64,000 nucleotides of DNA from Bryoerythrophyllum caledonicum (lineage: Eukaryota > Streptophyta > Bryopsida > Pottiales > Pottiaceae), in the NCBI GenBank assembly GCA_963971425.1, contig OZ020517.1:10108501-10172500 (forward strand), in the 5' to 3' direction. The translations under genes and the position numbers were made by a program. The notes under the pieces were generated by a model that saw only the letters and a program-made list of their open reading frames with translations, was not told the DNA's origin and made no database searches. Below, piece by piece: positions 22,223 to 33,650 of the stretch (positions are counted from its first letter, which is position 1; the number at the start of each line of letters is the position of its first letter).

Positions 22223-22311
22223 GTAAACTGACAAAACTCGTTTTGTCACCGGACGTCCTGATAGGCCCGAGGACGTCCGCTCGTCAGGGACGTCGAGCGT
22301 CCTGACAACCC
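22223..22311 (+). repeat. terminal module: GGTAAAC box followed by GGACGTCC motifs
   Basis: TTTACCCCCGGGTAAAC is followed by repeated GGACGTCC/GTCCTGA motifs and ends at CGTCCTGACAACCC. A similar module in the same orientation lies at 23655-23785. I infer these are equivalent ends of two related elements; the opposite end was not found. Confidence 0.5.
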
Positions 22312-22389
22312 TACTGGATGCCCATTTCCTACAAAATAAACATAATAAAATATTAGTTTGAGATAGAAAAAAAAAACACTATTACAATT

Positions 22390-22833
22390 TCAAAAGATAC
22401 AACAAGATACATCAAAAGGGTGATAAGGTTCTACAAACTTACATTTCATGAGGGATTTCAAATCTTTCTTTATGTCCTTGAGATGCGCCTCCATATTCGT
22501 CTCAAGAGTAGTTCTCTTACCCTCAAGCACTACAATCTTCCCTTCGATCTTTCCGAGCTTCCCTTGAATCTCCCCTTTCATTCCTTGAATCTCCCCTTGA
22601 ATCTCCCCTTTCATTCCGTTTAACTGAACATCAGTCACATACGAAGCAGCGGCCACGGTGGAGAGACATCCGGTAATAAAAACACCAACCAATCTTCTTG
22701 CATCCTGATGATACATCTGCATCTTTACAAAAATATCGGAAGGATCAACATCCTCCAAACCTCCTGTTACTATGCGGCGAGCTGCCATGGACACATCCTC
22801 CACAGCTTCTGTGAGTGTGCGGCGAGCTGCCAT
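22390..22833 (-). CDS. 147-residue protein: one membrane segment plus coiled coil
   Basis: Intact frame starting MAARRTLTEAVEDV. The N-terminus contains a duplicated MAARR(T/I)(L/V)T motif. A hydrophobic segment (LVGVFITGCLSTVAAASYV) could span a membrane. It is followed by a Lys/Glu-rich coiled coil with a seven-residue repeat (MKGEIQG). The family is not recognised. It lies between two GC-array ends, so it could be part of another element of the same type. A coiled-coil membrane protein of the DUF1640 kind is an alternative I cannot support. Confidence 0.5.
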   Translation of the reverse strand: MAARRTLTEAVEDVSMAARRIVTGGLEDVDPSDIFVKMQMYHQDARRLVGVFITGCLSTVAAASYVTDVQLNGMKGEIQGEIQGMKGEIQGKLGKIEGKIVVLEGKRTTLETNMEAHLKDIKKDLKSLMKCKFVEPYHPFDVSCCIF

Positions 22834-23366
22834 TCACCAACTTTTAAAAGCCATATCACAATAAATGCAAAAACAAGAGGAACAACACACAGATCAGCAA
22901 GAACAACACCAAAACGAAAGAGAAGAGAGGAACACTTACCTTAACCTTCTTGAGCCCCGCCCAGCTCGATGCCCCGCCCCGTCCGAGCCAAAGCTCCGGC
23001 CCGCCCGAGCCTGAGGCTCGGCAAAAACCAGCCCGAGCCGGGGAGCTAGTTTAAGCGGTGCACTAAAACTACTGGAAATAAATAATGAATTAAAAGCTTA
23101 AGGGAAATCAGAAGAAGTCGAAGCACTAACATGGCGAGCTAAGGCGAATTTAGGCACAGAGCAAGCTTTTGTTTACTTTTGTCCCTTGGCATCTTCGTTC
23201 ATAATTTGAATCGAGCTTGATCGATAAACTCTATATAGTTTTTAAAAAAACTTTGTAAAATTCAACAAAATCTCCTCTCTCAATAAATCACTTTTCAACT
23301 CCCATAAATGAGGCGCCAATAGATGGATTTTGCCAGCCAAAGCCACTCCGCATCCACTCAAAAGAT
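22834..23366. other. spacer with a GC-rich GCCCGAGC patch
   Basis: 22950-23060 contains several copies of GCCCGAGC/GAGCC. The rest is AT-rich with no gene. Confidence 0.4.
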
Positions 23367-23785
23367 ATGAAGGGGAAAAGAAAAGTGAGGAAAAAGGGGG
23401 AGCGGTCGGCCTTTTTTAGGCCGCGGTCGGCCTCTTGGCCGTCCGCCCGATTGGACGGCCGAGATAAAGCGGTCGTCCAATCGGACGGCCACGGCCGGCC
23501 GACTGCACGACCATACGAGCGGACGGTCTCGGGCCATCCGCTCCATCGGACGGCCGTGTGCCCCTCGATTGGTCGATCGGACGGCCAGGAGGGCTTTCAA
23601 TCTAAACGGACAGCCCCGATTAATGCATTTTAATTAACTATCATTTTTTTACACCGTCGTTTTCACTATTTATCCCCGGTAAACGTTTACTACCGCCAGA
23701 CGCTCCGTCCGACCGGACGTCCGGTCGTTGCCGTTCGCAAATCGCCGGACGTCTTTTTGGACGCTCAGACCTTCAGGACGTCAGA
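23367..23785 (+). repeat. purine tract, GC-rich array and terminal module
   Basis: A short A/G-rich stretch runs into GGCCGTCC/CGGACGGCC copies (23400-23600), then CCCCGGTAAACG and a run of GGACGTCC/GGACG motifs ending near GGACGTCAGATTG. It has the same order and orientation as 21910-22311. Confidence 0.65.
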
Positions 23786-23792
23786 TTGTATC

Positions 23793-26700
23793 TCATGCTA
23801 TCAGGGATTCCAGTGCGGTCTTCATCATGTGCTTCCTTGAATCAGTGGCCTTGTATGAGTCCACAACAACGTAATACCCATTACGGAATGCCTTCCCAAT
23901 TTCTAGCCTAGAGCTGAATAGATGGCTGTAGATAATCGCTCTCAGTTTTTGCTCCACTTGTTGGTTCCATGTTGATTCCTTCAATTCAAATTTTTTGAAG
24001 GTCCACTCTAATTGATCCTCCCCTAGCTGACTTGTGTTGAGTTCAAAGATCAGTTGAGTGGCAAACTCAAAGCTCGTCCTTAGGGGAGATAATAAAGACC
24101 ACAAGGCCCTTTAGCCAAGGCAGAAATCACGCCCCAACGCAGCTCAGGTAGCGGAATCGACACCAACTATTAAATCCCTACTCAGAGGTACCTACTTGAT
24201 AAGCATAAGGATAGTAGCAAAGGAGAAGGGTCGAGCTAAGTCAATGCCCAGCACTGACAACAAGTAAGTTAAATGCTCGACCATCTCAGCAATTGGTAGT
24301 TGTAGATCAGGTCGCACCACTGCATTGTCCAGCTTCGAGTGAAGGATCTTGCCTACCATGTTATCTGGATATTCAAAAAATATTGTTATAATTGTAACTA
24401 TTGCCCCAGAATTGTTTTCATGCATTGCTTAGCCAACAATTTGTTAGTCCAGATACGTCCACGGCTATAGTCTCCTCAAAACCCAAGGTATGAATCGACT
24501 CCACTATTGGGTAATAGAAATAGTTGCTTGTGCTTGAAATCAAATCCCAATGCCTTGTAAAGGCTTCTAGCTCTTTACCTTGTGTCACCTGCACATGTGA
24601 AAGTGTGAAATTAATAGAATTAATATTTCTTTATTTTCTTTGCATGGTACAGGTTATATTGTCTCAAGAAGTTTACATTACACAATTTGTAAACATCATT
24701 GAACATTATTGATTGTTGCCTAGGTCATGAAGGAAGATTGTTGGTTGTATAAAGGTATGTATTGACCTGGATAGCTATAGAACGAGTCTCTTTCATAGCA
24801 ATTAGAATTTTGTTGAAAAAGGTTGAAGACAAGTACTGTCTTTGATATGCTGTTAGAGCATTGTCCACTTCTTCTCTCTTGAGGAGAAGGTCCCTCTCCT
24901 CCTCACAGTCCTCAATCATCAGAGACATTCTCCTCACCGTCTCCTTTGTAAACGTTGATAATGCGTTGTGCCTAGAAATTTAAGCTCTGCATTTGTGGAA
25001 GGCTCTAGACATTTTTCCACCCCACCATACTTCTGTGCAAAAAATTGCGCCTGTTCATTCGCCAATCCAGGTAAGCATCGATCCAATGCAATATCAAACT
25101 GATCCCAAAGCTGCCAGAACCTCCTAGAGTTCAACTCAAACTCTACCTTGACGTCTGTTGCATTATACATCGCCATAGACTTGTGTAGTAATATTTTTGT
25201 TAGGTCAGCTTCGGAGATTGAAATACCTCCATTTACCTTCTTTCGATGCATCAAATCTGTACAGAGCTAAAGTAAGTCTGGGTCTCCTACTGGGTCTTGG
25301 AGAACCTCCTTGTTAAAGACGTCGAGTACTGACCAGATGGTGAGTGAATCACTTGATTGTTGGTGCTTGTTTTTTTCCTCTTCAAAATCTAGCGCTTTAT
25401 AATAAGCGACATCAGCTCTCTCCCATGTAAGAGATAGTCTTTTCAACTCAAATAAATCCTCATCTTCTTGAATCATAATTGGTGGATTTGTGGAAGAACT
25501 TGCATCTGTTTTTGCTATAGACCTGCAATTGCAGTTGTAATTTGTTATTTTCAACTTAAGAAAGACTCCTACTGTAGGAAAGAATGCTACTTCAATCTAA
25601 GAATTTCATAGGAATAGGCTTTGGTGCAAGTATGAAATTAACTTCAGGGGGTATTCACATATGTACCTATAACTTTGAACAGGAGTTGGAGCATGAACTA
25701 GGGATGGAGCAGGACTGTACACCAAGTACCAAATTGGATCAGGTTTGTAAATGCTATGCCAAACTCAGCTCATTTATTATAAATCAACAATAAATTGTGA
25801 AAGAGGCATTTGAGGCACCGAAGCTTAAAATTAATGAATGCTTATATTGACTTACAAGTTACAAGGGAATGAAGAAGCTCACATCGTATGATGAGGAGTC
25901 GGAGCTCATGTGGTCGGAGCTCGTGTAGTTGGGGCTGGTGTAGTTGAAGTTGGCCAATACACCACATTGGGATTTTCAGGAGATCTGTAAACCAATACCG
26001 TTCATGAGTAAAATATTGCGTTGAAATTTGAAATATATATGGGGGCTAGCCTAATTCACGTCAAATCACGACAGAGTTTGCTGAAATAAACTTACAAGGA
26101 AATTGCCTGAGCATAGGAAAAAGCATCAAGTATGGCTGCTAAAGTGAGCGAGGTATAGTAGCTTGTGATGGCCCCTTGAGGAAATTCATGTACATTCGGA
26201 CAATATACGACTTTGGCATTGGGGGGTAGCGTATCGAAATAAGATACAGGTGATCTTCAGTACGGTTCTAAAAAAAAACCACTACCCATACTAGTCATCT
26301 TCCTCTTCCTCCTCCTCTTATAGAGGAGTCCTGGGATGCATAAATCCTCTTGCCTGAAATGTTGAATGTTGTTGAATGAAGTAGCTATGTCAAACTCAGC
26401 TGTGTGGGTTTGGAATGGAGTAGGATTTGTATATCCTCTCCAAAGAGTGCTGGATGGAAGTGAAACGGTCAGAGAAGGTGAATCTATTGGCCACCTCTCT
26501 AGAAAAGGTAAGAATTCATCTCCTCTTTGTGTCCACAAAGCACCTTGTGGGAAAATATAGATTGACCTCGTGACTATGTCGACAGTAGGACGTGAATTGG
26601 CGCTTGGGGCTGCAAGAGTTGCGAGAGGATCTGTTGTTGCTGGAGCAGGTACACTCCTTGATCTGTTCCTATTTCTACCCCTCCTTGCTTGGAATAATCT

Positions 26701-26820
26701 TCCTTTGCCCTGGACATGAGATCTAGAAAACTCTTCAGTTTACTAGACTATTTCCCTAGGAAAAACAGTTGTGCGAGGAGTGTGAGTGGAATCCGCATTG
26801 TTACCTTCGTGACCTGTCAT
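23793..26820 (-). pseudogene. decayed multi-exon gene of unknown function
   Basis: Exon-like open segments on the minus strand in reading order: from a possible start MTGHEGNNADSTHTP at 26820, through a basic RGRNRNRSRSV stretch and the repeated themes IYIFPQGALW and HEFPQGAITSYY (to about 26100, donor GTAAGT); a 25530-24980 segment containing FELNSRRFWQLWDQFDIALD; a coiled coil (EDCEEERDLLLKREEVDNAL) to about 24770; 24410-24190; and 24080-23793. Breaks: TAG and TAA near 26740, TGA near 26255, TAG at 25267 and a frame change near 24970. Several breaks sit inside otherwise good coding sequence, so this is probably a dead copy. I recognise no domain. Alternatives: a host gene family or another element's accessory gene. 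Confidence 0.45.
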
Positions 26821-28299
26821 TCCTGCAATATAGATGATAGTTTGTTAGTTAAATCCAATCCAACTTTCTAAATCCTAACCAACTTAATGAACAATTCTAA
26901 ACGCAATAGGTGTAAAATATAGGATATATTATAATGTATCATTTTTAACAACAATCATAATTTGCTCTGCGTTGCTCTAGAATTGCATTAACTTTAGTTT
27001 CTGCATGTTTAAGGTTCATAAGCTTCGTGTAGATGTCTTTCAGAAGTCAGTTTGTCTACTTGATATCTGTGTGAAAACACTCCATATGAATATCTGATCC
27101 ATACTTGAATGAAATCTTAGATTTTCACTACCTTTAAGTTTATATTTGTTCTATCTATCTACAGTATTATAAGACCAGGACGTATTTGCACAATATGATG
27201 GAGTATCCCATGCAAACTTCTAATTCAAGGTATGTAAAGATGTTAATTTCTACTCAATGTTGGAGGGGGTTTAGGGTTTAAATCTCTCCTTGTGTCACCT
27301 TTTTTTCTAATAGCAGTATGGGTCATCTGTAGCATGTCTTAGTTCTTCAGTGGAAGCATATGATTTTATGACCATCCTCGGAGGATTTTCAAGAAGTGAT
27401 TCTACCAACTATCTTTATTTTCATACATATTATTTAATTTCCTATTCACAAAATTTTGACACATATTGTGCCAATGGGTTTAGAATTAGGTACTATTTCT
27501 TGTTCCTAGTAATGTGCCTACAGGGTTATGATTGCGTCACGAAAGAAAGGTCTGGGGTTACGAGTTCTAGGATTACTGTCAACGAATCTCCTTAAAAGTC
27601 TTGCAAGAGCCAAAATGTCAGTCTACAATTTGCCAATATAAACATAGACAAAGGTCTTCCGCAAAAGCATTACCTACAGTAGAGAAATTGCAAAAATCAA
27701 GAAGAAGCTTCTGAAGGATCGCCCACCACCTCGTCTTTTCTCGTCGTCAATTCTCGTTGTCAGCAATTGTAATTGGCTCTTTCAAAACACGTTTCCTCGC
27801 TTCCTCTGGTCGATCAACAACAACTAAAATATTCATTTGATGTACGTACGTGAGAAAAATGTAACGCACGCCACAACATGCAGCGCCAAAGTTACGTCAA
27901 AGAAAAATTGCGCAGTGTCCACTTCAATAATCTGTCAATGATGATCGTGCAAATATACATGATTGCTTGTAAAGAACGCAACATCCTCTTCTATTATTAC
28001 GGTAATCTTCAAGGACTTTTACTACACATCGGTGTTGAGAGGGTATCGTGAGGTAATTGTCTAGTTGTTCACAACTTTTGCCACCTCCTTGTTGCACCCG
28101 CAACCTCCTTGAAATTGTAGTTTAGTCTGTGAATCTTCTTGCCGCGGTTGTGAATCTCCTTGCACCACCTCCACGCCTAGGAAACTCCACCTCCTTTGTG
28201 TCTAAAACCTCCTTCACCACAATCTTCTCACAAATCCTAGGTTGCAACTTTAAACCCTAGATCCACAAACCCTAGGTAGTTGCAACTTAAAAACCCTCC
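26821..28299. other. AT-rich stretch without recognised genes
   Basis: It contains several AAACCCTAG motifs near 28215-28280, often found in plant leaders and introns. No convincing coding frame; the open frame at 27350-27595 has no features. Confidence 0.4.
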
Positions 28300-28690
28300 T
28301 CTTGCTCTTGCTCCTCTTGCTCATGGTCCATTTGCTGTTCCTTCTCCTCCTCCTTCTTCTCCTTCTTCTTCTTCTTGCTCATGGTCCCCTTGCTCCTCCT
28401 TTTTCTTCTTCTTCTCCTTCTCCTTCTTTTTCTTCTTCTTCTTTTCATTCTTCTTCTTTTTCTTCTCCTTCTTCTTCTTCTTCTCCTTCTTCTTCTTCTC
28501 CTTCTTCTTCTTCTCTTTCTTCTTCTTCTTCTCCTTCTTCTTCTTCTTCTCCTTCTTCTTCTTCTTCTCCTTCTTCTTCTTCTTCTCCTTCTTCTTCTTC
28601 TTCTCCTTCTTCTTCTCCTTCTTCTTCTTCTTCTCCTTCTTCTTCTTCTTCTCCTTCTTCTTCTCCTTCTTCTTCTTCTCCTTCCTCTTC
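28300..28690. repeat. polypyrimidine microsatellite (CTT/CTC)n
   Basis: About 390 bp of almost pure C/T on the plus strand, mainly TCTTCTTCTTCTTCTCCT-type units. Every long open frame here (poly-Leu, poly-Ser, poly-Arg, poly-Glu) is a product of the repeat. Confidence 0.95.
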
Positions 28691-28796
28691 GCGCACTACA
28701 GCCCACTCCTCACTCGCTCTAGATTGTGCTCCTTACTCGCTCTTCGGGTTGTACTCCTTACTCGCTCTCGGGTTGTGCTCCTGTTTGTGCTAATAC

Positions 28797-28955
28797 CCGG
28801 TTGATACCGTCCTAATGCTGGTACCCGGTTGTACTCGTTCTTGTGCTAGTACCCGGTCGATGCCCTTCTTGTGTTGGTACCCGGTTGATGCCCTTCTTGT
28901 GCTAGTACCCGATTGATACCCTTCTTATGTTGGTACCCGATTGATAACCAATTTT
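28797..28955 (+). repeat. 28-bp minisatellite, about 5-6 degenerate copies
   Basis: Units of the form GTACCCGGTTGATGCCCTTC plus eight further bases repeat head to tail with point changes. Confidence 0.75.
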
Positions 28956-30099
28956 AGCCCGGGTATGAGCCCTTCTAGTTTTTTTGTTTTTGTTTTCTTT
29001 TACTTAAATTTAAACTCTTATTCTTTCAAATAAGAACTTAGGTCTCTAACAAACACTTAAACTAAAAAGAGGAAACCTAAATGATTAAACTATAAAACTA
29101 ATAAATAGTCTATCTACTGAATGAAAACTTAAATAGCTAATTTAGCCTCAAGTGGTGATTTGGTTCGTTTACCCGGAGATTCTTCCCGGGCTCTCTCTTT
29201 AAGTCTTACCGAGCATAAAACTTGGTTGTTAAAGGCCCGATTTATCACCACTATAACACTAATTAACTAGTTAAGCATTCTCTTGCTTTCACTAATTTCT
29301 ATGTAGTCTACTTCTACATAATACTAACTACTTTGCCGGTTATCTAATCAAAACATCACAATTTTAGCTAATTTTTTTGGTAGGTGCAACCAAGTGGGAT
29401 TTTCAGACTCCCACACCTAGATTAGTAACAAACTAATCTACACTAAAACACTACAATGCAGAGAGGCCCTCGACGCCACAACCCGTGACAAGTAGTTTTT
29501 TTCAGTATCCTTTGTAAAACCGTCGATGAATGCCAATTGTCCATTGAATGTGACAAAATTATGGTCTTCTAGTAAGTAGGTAAACGTAAGATACCATGTA
29601 TTTGTGCTGACATCTTAGACTTGGTGCTAACATAACATGTGGACAATTTTTGGTGGCGCAATCCTAATCCTAGTTGTATATTAGCTTACTAGACAATGTA
29701 CAAACAATACTTGATTGTATGTGCAATATATAGATTGTGCCCGAGGGTGTTGAGGATGAAGACAGAGTGAGCTCCAAAATTTCTGGTTGGGGGAGGTGAG
29801 ACTTAGCTCCAGACACAAGGCTGTGGGCACCAAGAGGTGGTTGATCTTGGTGAGAGCTCCCCACACATCTTAGATCTGAGAAGTAAGAGAGGCCTGGGAA
29901 GTAGACCATGTTGGAGAAAGCTCACAAGCATCAGATCTGGAGTTTGAGGAGTGAACGTATGAGTGTTGGATCTATGGTGTGCGTTTTCTGAGAAGCGTGA
30001 GAGCAAGTGTTGGCATATAGATCTACCTTTACCTTGTGCCACAAGATCTGCCCTAGATCTGAATGCTGGATACAAGATCTGTAGGCCTCTTTGTTAGTC
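28956..30099. other. AT-rich spacer, no gene recognised
   Basis: Several AGATCT-containing short repeats lie near 29870-30090. The minus-strand open frames in 29670-30075 show no domain. Confidence 0.35.
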
Positions 30100-31759
30100 G
30101 ACACACCTCCCCTACCTAGTTATCCATCTTTACAATATAGCAAGAAAGACAAGACAAACGCGACTACATTACAGCAACAACTCACCACAGCCTAAGATCT
30201 ACAACATTGGCAACCCGGAGCTTAGGGAGCCGCACCCACAACCCTGGAAAACAATACAATCAGCAGCAGCAAGCGCACACACCACATATTTCAGCAACAA
30301 GAAACGCACCAACATCTGTAAGTTTTTCATTAATGCATTAGATCTATAGCTCACACACCACTAGCCTACACACTTTGTCTTACAATCTTTCTCTTAATAC
30401 AAGTCACATAGATCACCAGCAGTCATAGTAATAACCTAACCAAAACCTAATCCTAGATCACAATAACCCTGTGCACACACATAGAAATCTCCACATCTAC
30501 AATCGAGCGCGGAAGCGCTGCACATTTTTCCTTAGAATCTTGCAGGCACAGAAGACGCTGCAAGTGCACATGTCAATCCTTCAAACTTGAACCAGCACCT
30601 CCCAACTAGCGGCCGAGTGTGGAGCAACACTGCACCTCCGTCTGGACCCTCCAACCTGTAGAAACATAGCTCTTAGTGCCGCATCAGAAGGAAACCTAGG
30701 CGGCCGGCGACACAAGCAGAAACACAAAGCCAACAAAACCGTTATCGACTCACAGCCAGCGGAGACCAACGCACAAACTCACAAGAGAAGGAGGCCCAGT
30801 GACTCAACTCACATAAGGTGCAGCAACTCCAACTTAACATAGACACAAGTAGAGATCCTGACGTTCATCTTAGACGAAGATAGCAGGCTCATCGACTTAG
30901 CTGGAAATCCGAACGTCCAAACTCACAAGAAGTGAGGATCCATCGACTAAGGAGACATGGACGTTTAAACTACAAGTCCACCGACTCAGACAGAACATCT
31001 TAACTCATAGCAAGAAGGAGACCCAGCGACTTAATCAGAGATCAACAAGATCATAAACTTAGACACTTAGACTCACAGCATGTAGAGATCCCGACGTCTG
31101 CACTCATCACTAGTGATTCAGGATCAAACATATACAACGACTCAGGCTTACAACACACACCAACGTAGGATCACCCAGATCCAGCGACTCAAGATCATAC
31201 TCGGCACAAACTCTAGACATAGACCCCAACGTTAGAAATACCAGCGCCCTGTCACACCAACTGAAGACTACTCCGTCGAAGACCCTGACATCCAACAACA
31301 TACACAACAGTCAGGCAGACCCCGACGCCAACAGGTAGACAACGGCCGATACAAGCTCACCATCAACCAAGAAGACAGGTTATATCCCCTCAACGAATTT
31401 CCATAGGAAGACATTGACCTCCCAACAGGCGGACAACGACCTATCAACAAGCAGATAGCGACCTCCCACAGCGGGCAGCGACCTCCCAACAGGCGGACAA
31501 CGACCTCCCTCAGGCGGAATAGCGACCTCCCTAGGCGGACAGCGACCCCCCTCAGGCGGTTTACGACCTTTCATAGGCGGACAACGACCCCCCATAGGTG
31601 GGCATCGACCTCCCACACCCCCCACCGACCCTCCCCAAGCCCAACTAGTGACCTTCCCCACCATATCGACCTACCCCAATCCTTGACCCCCCTAAGTCCA
31701 ACAACTCCAGGCCAAGAGTCCTCCACCAAGTAGTCTCCAAACCAACGACCCCATCCATA
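30100..31759 (+). other. presumed 5' untranslated region of the LINE
   Basis: A/C-rich and G-poor on the plus strand like the LINE ORFs, with no long frame. It contains the minisatellite at 31410-31625. Confidence 0.4.
31410..31625 (+). repeat. 20-22 bp minisatellite (GGCGGACAACGACCTCCC-like)
   Basis: About nine degenerate copies of GCGACCTCCCAACAGGCGGA-type units just upstream of LINE ORF1. Tandem repeats in the 5' untranslated region are known for some LINE families, where they can act as promoter units. Confidence 0.75.
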
Positions 31760-32834
31760 ATGGACGCCATGGACACCGAACACCCCCACCCAGGAGTTAT
31801 GAAGAACACAGAGACTGAAGAGTTAGTTTCAATGGCAAATGGAGGTCCAACCCTATCCAAAAAAACTAGAGGTAAATATTCCACCCCCATCCAGGTCTCC
31901 ATCCCTGACCTCTCTTCATTTCGATTTTGGTTGGGCTTCTCCACTGTGGAAAATCTTGCCATAGATGCAGGACATGAGCCCCTATTTAGTAGAGAGAGCG
32001 TTAGAGACATGATCACTCGTGGAATACCCAAGAAGAAGCAGAGGAGGCCCTCGGCGCCGTGGTGGCCTATCCTAGGATCCCACAACTCTTATACTCTTCA
32101 GTGCCCAACGACAACATCAAGGGCCAACACTACAACCTTACACAGGTACCCTTTGATATCCCTACACACCCTATCACTAGACTCTCCTATGATTTCCATG
32201 TGGCAATTCACTTCGAATTGCCACCACATCCTATGTACCATGATGATATGAAGAGGCTAGCCCTAGCTAGGCTCGAACACATGAAAATACCATGAGGCAC
32301 TAACCTAATGGACCCCATGGCTGTTCTATGCAAAGGGGTCAAAAAAGAAGGACAAAAGGGTGTATGGTCAGGCACTATCAAATTACATCTCCTCATGCCA
32401 GAGGTAGATGCTATTGCCCTCCTTCGAGGCACTTGATACTTCATCCTACATCTGGACCCCATAGGACAGGCCTCCTTAGGGAAAGTATGCAAAACTTTCC
32501 ATGCAGTAGCACGGAAGAATTTATCAGTGCGAATCAAGAGTGAATCCCTCAAAGGTGTGACTGCGCACACCCTCTTCCAAGATGTGGTGACAAATAGTTT
32601 CTCGAGAAACTTGGAATTCAAGATTACAGATGTGCAAAAAGTATAGGAGGATTCACACGCCTTTATAGTTGCCCCAACCCCTCAACAAGCTAAGAAATTT
32701 GAGCTCCACCAAATTACCACACACCATGAGGTGATACGAGCGCGTGCTAGTGGCTCTGGAGGCCTCTCTCCAGCTGATAGAGCCAAAAAGAACCCATTGA
32801 CGGTCACCCTTTCCCATCTCCCATCTTGGGGATC
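31760..32834 (+). pseudogene. LINE ORF1 (gag-like), N-terminal part
   Basis: The frame starts MDAMDTEHPHPGVMKNTETE. After about 100 residues the sense reading shifts by one base (near 32050) and goes on through stops at 32293, 32434 and 32644 to a point (SPADRAKKNPLTVTLSHLP) where the MULE begins at 32835. The protein is basic and shows no zinc knuckle in this part; FHVAIHFELP and HAFIVAPTPQQAKKFELHQ may be parts of a nucleic-acid-binding fold, but I cannot name it. The downstream half resumes at 50187. ORF1 proteins of LINEs bind the element RNA. Confidence 0.5.
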
Positions 32835-32905
32835 GCTATTTTGCGAGCCTAGAGCCGCGAGCGGAGAGCGGCGAGCCTTGGTTTGCGAGCGTAGAGCGCA
32901 AAAAA
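32835..32905 (+). repeat. left terminal and subterminal repeat of the MULE
   Basis: GCTATTTTGC followed by GAGCCTAGAGCCGCGAGCGG-like GCGAGC copies, ending near AGAGCGCAAAAAAG. Confidence 0.65.
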
Positions 32906-33650
32906 GTTGAGATTCTATAGAAAAAGTAAAAGTTTAGAAAACTTGTAAATAAAAGTGAAAGAAAAATTGGAAGTCAATGTTTAGGATAGGGTCCTATAGC
33001 CGTGGGAAGTGGACCACATTTGGAGATTCAAATACTGTCATGATATACTAGTTTGCCTCTTCAAATAAAATTAGAGTAGGGCTTAGAATTGACATGGGTT
33101 ATATTACCCTATGACCGTGGCAGAATTTTAAATAGAAAAAATCAGTTCCTTACATGAAAGTAAGGGAACAAAGTTGGATTTGAAATTAAATTTGAATTTG
33201 CTATTTATAAGAAGGAGATAATGGGTTTAAGTTACAGGCACTGCAAATTTAAAGTAAGTATAATTACAATAGTGACTTAAGGTGACCAAAGGTATCATTA
33301 AATATAAACAATATCAAAGTAAAAATTCAATTTTGCAAATATTACATTAGAAACGAACATTTTTTCAATGGACAGAACCAAAGAGAGGACAAAGTGGACT
33401 GTTGTAAGCAGAGTGCACAAGAAGAGTTATTCAGCAATTCTTTTGAATTGACAAAATGGTTTAGGAATGATATAGAGAAGAGGACAAAGACGGTTTAGAA
33501 TGAAGGACTTTACCATGGAAAGACAGTATTGACAACAAAGAAAAAATGCAATGTATTCAATGTTTAAAACCATGGACTGAAGAGAAACTGTAAGTCAAAA
33601 GTAGGAGAAGAAAGGCTTCAAATGTGCAAGAAATTACAACTAATGGAGGT

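Noticed and set aside
14510-22311. Single hAT element with exact ends at 14510 and 22311
   Set aside because: The left array lacks the GGTAAAC/GGACGTCC terminal module seen on the right and no target duplication was found, so exact ends are not claimed.
28287-28804. Long open frames giving poly-Leu, poly-Ser, poly-Arg, poly-Glu or poly-Phe
   Set aside because: All come from the (CTT/CTC)n microsatellite read in different frames; no gene evidence.
29670-30075. Minus-strand frames with weak Ser/Pro-rich products
   Set aside because: No domain, no conservation signal, overlapping each other.
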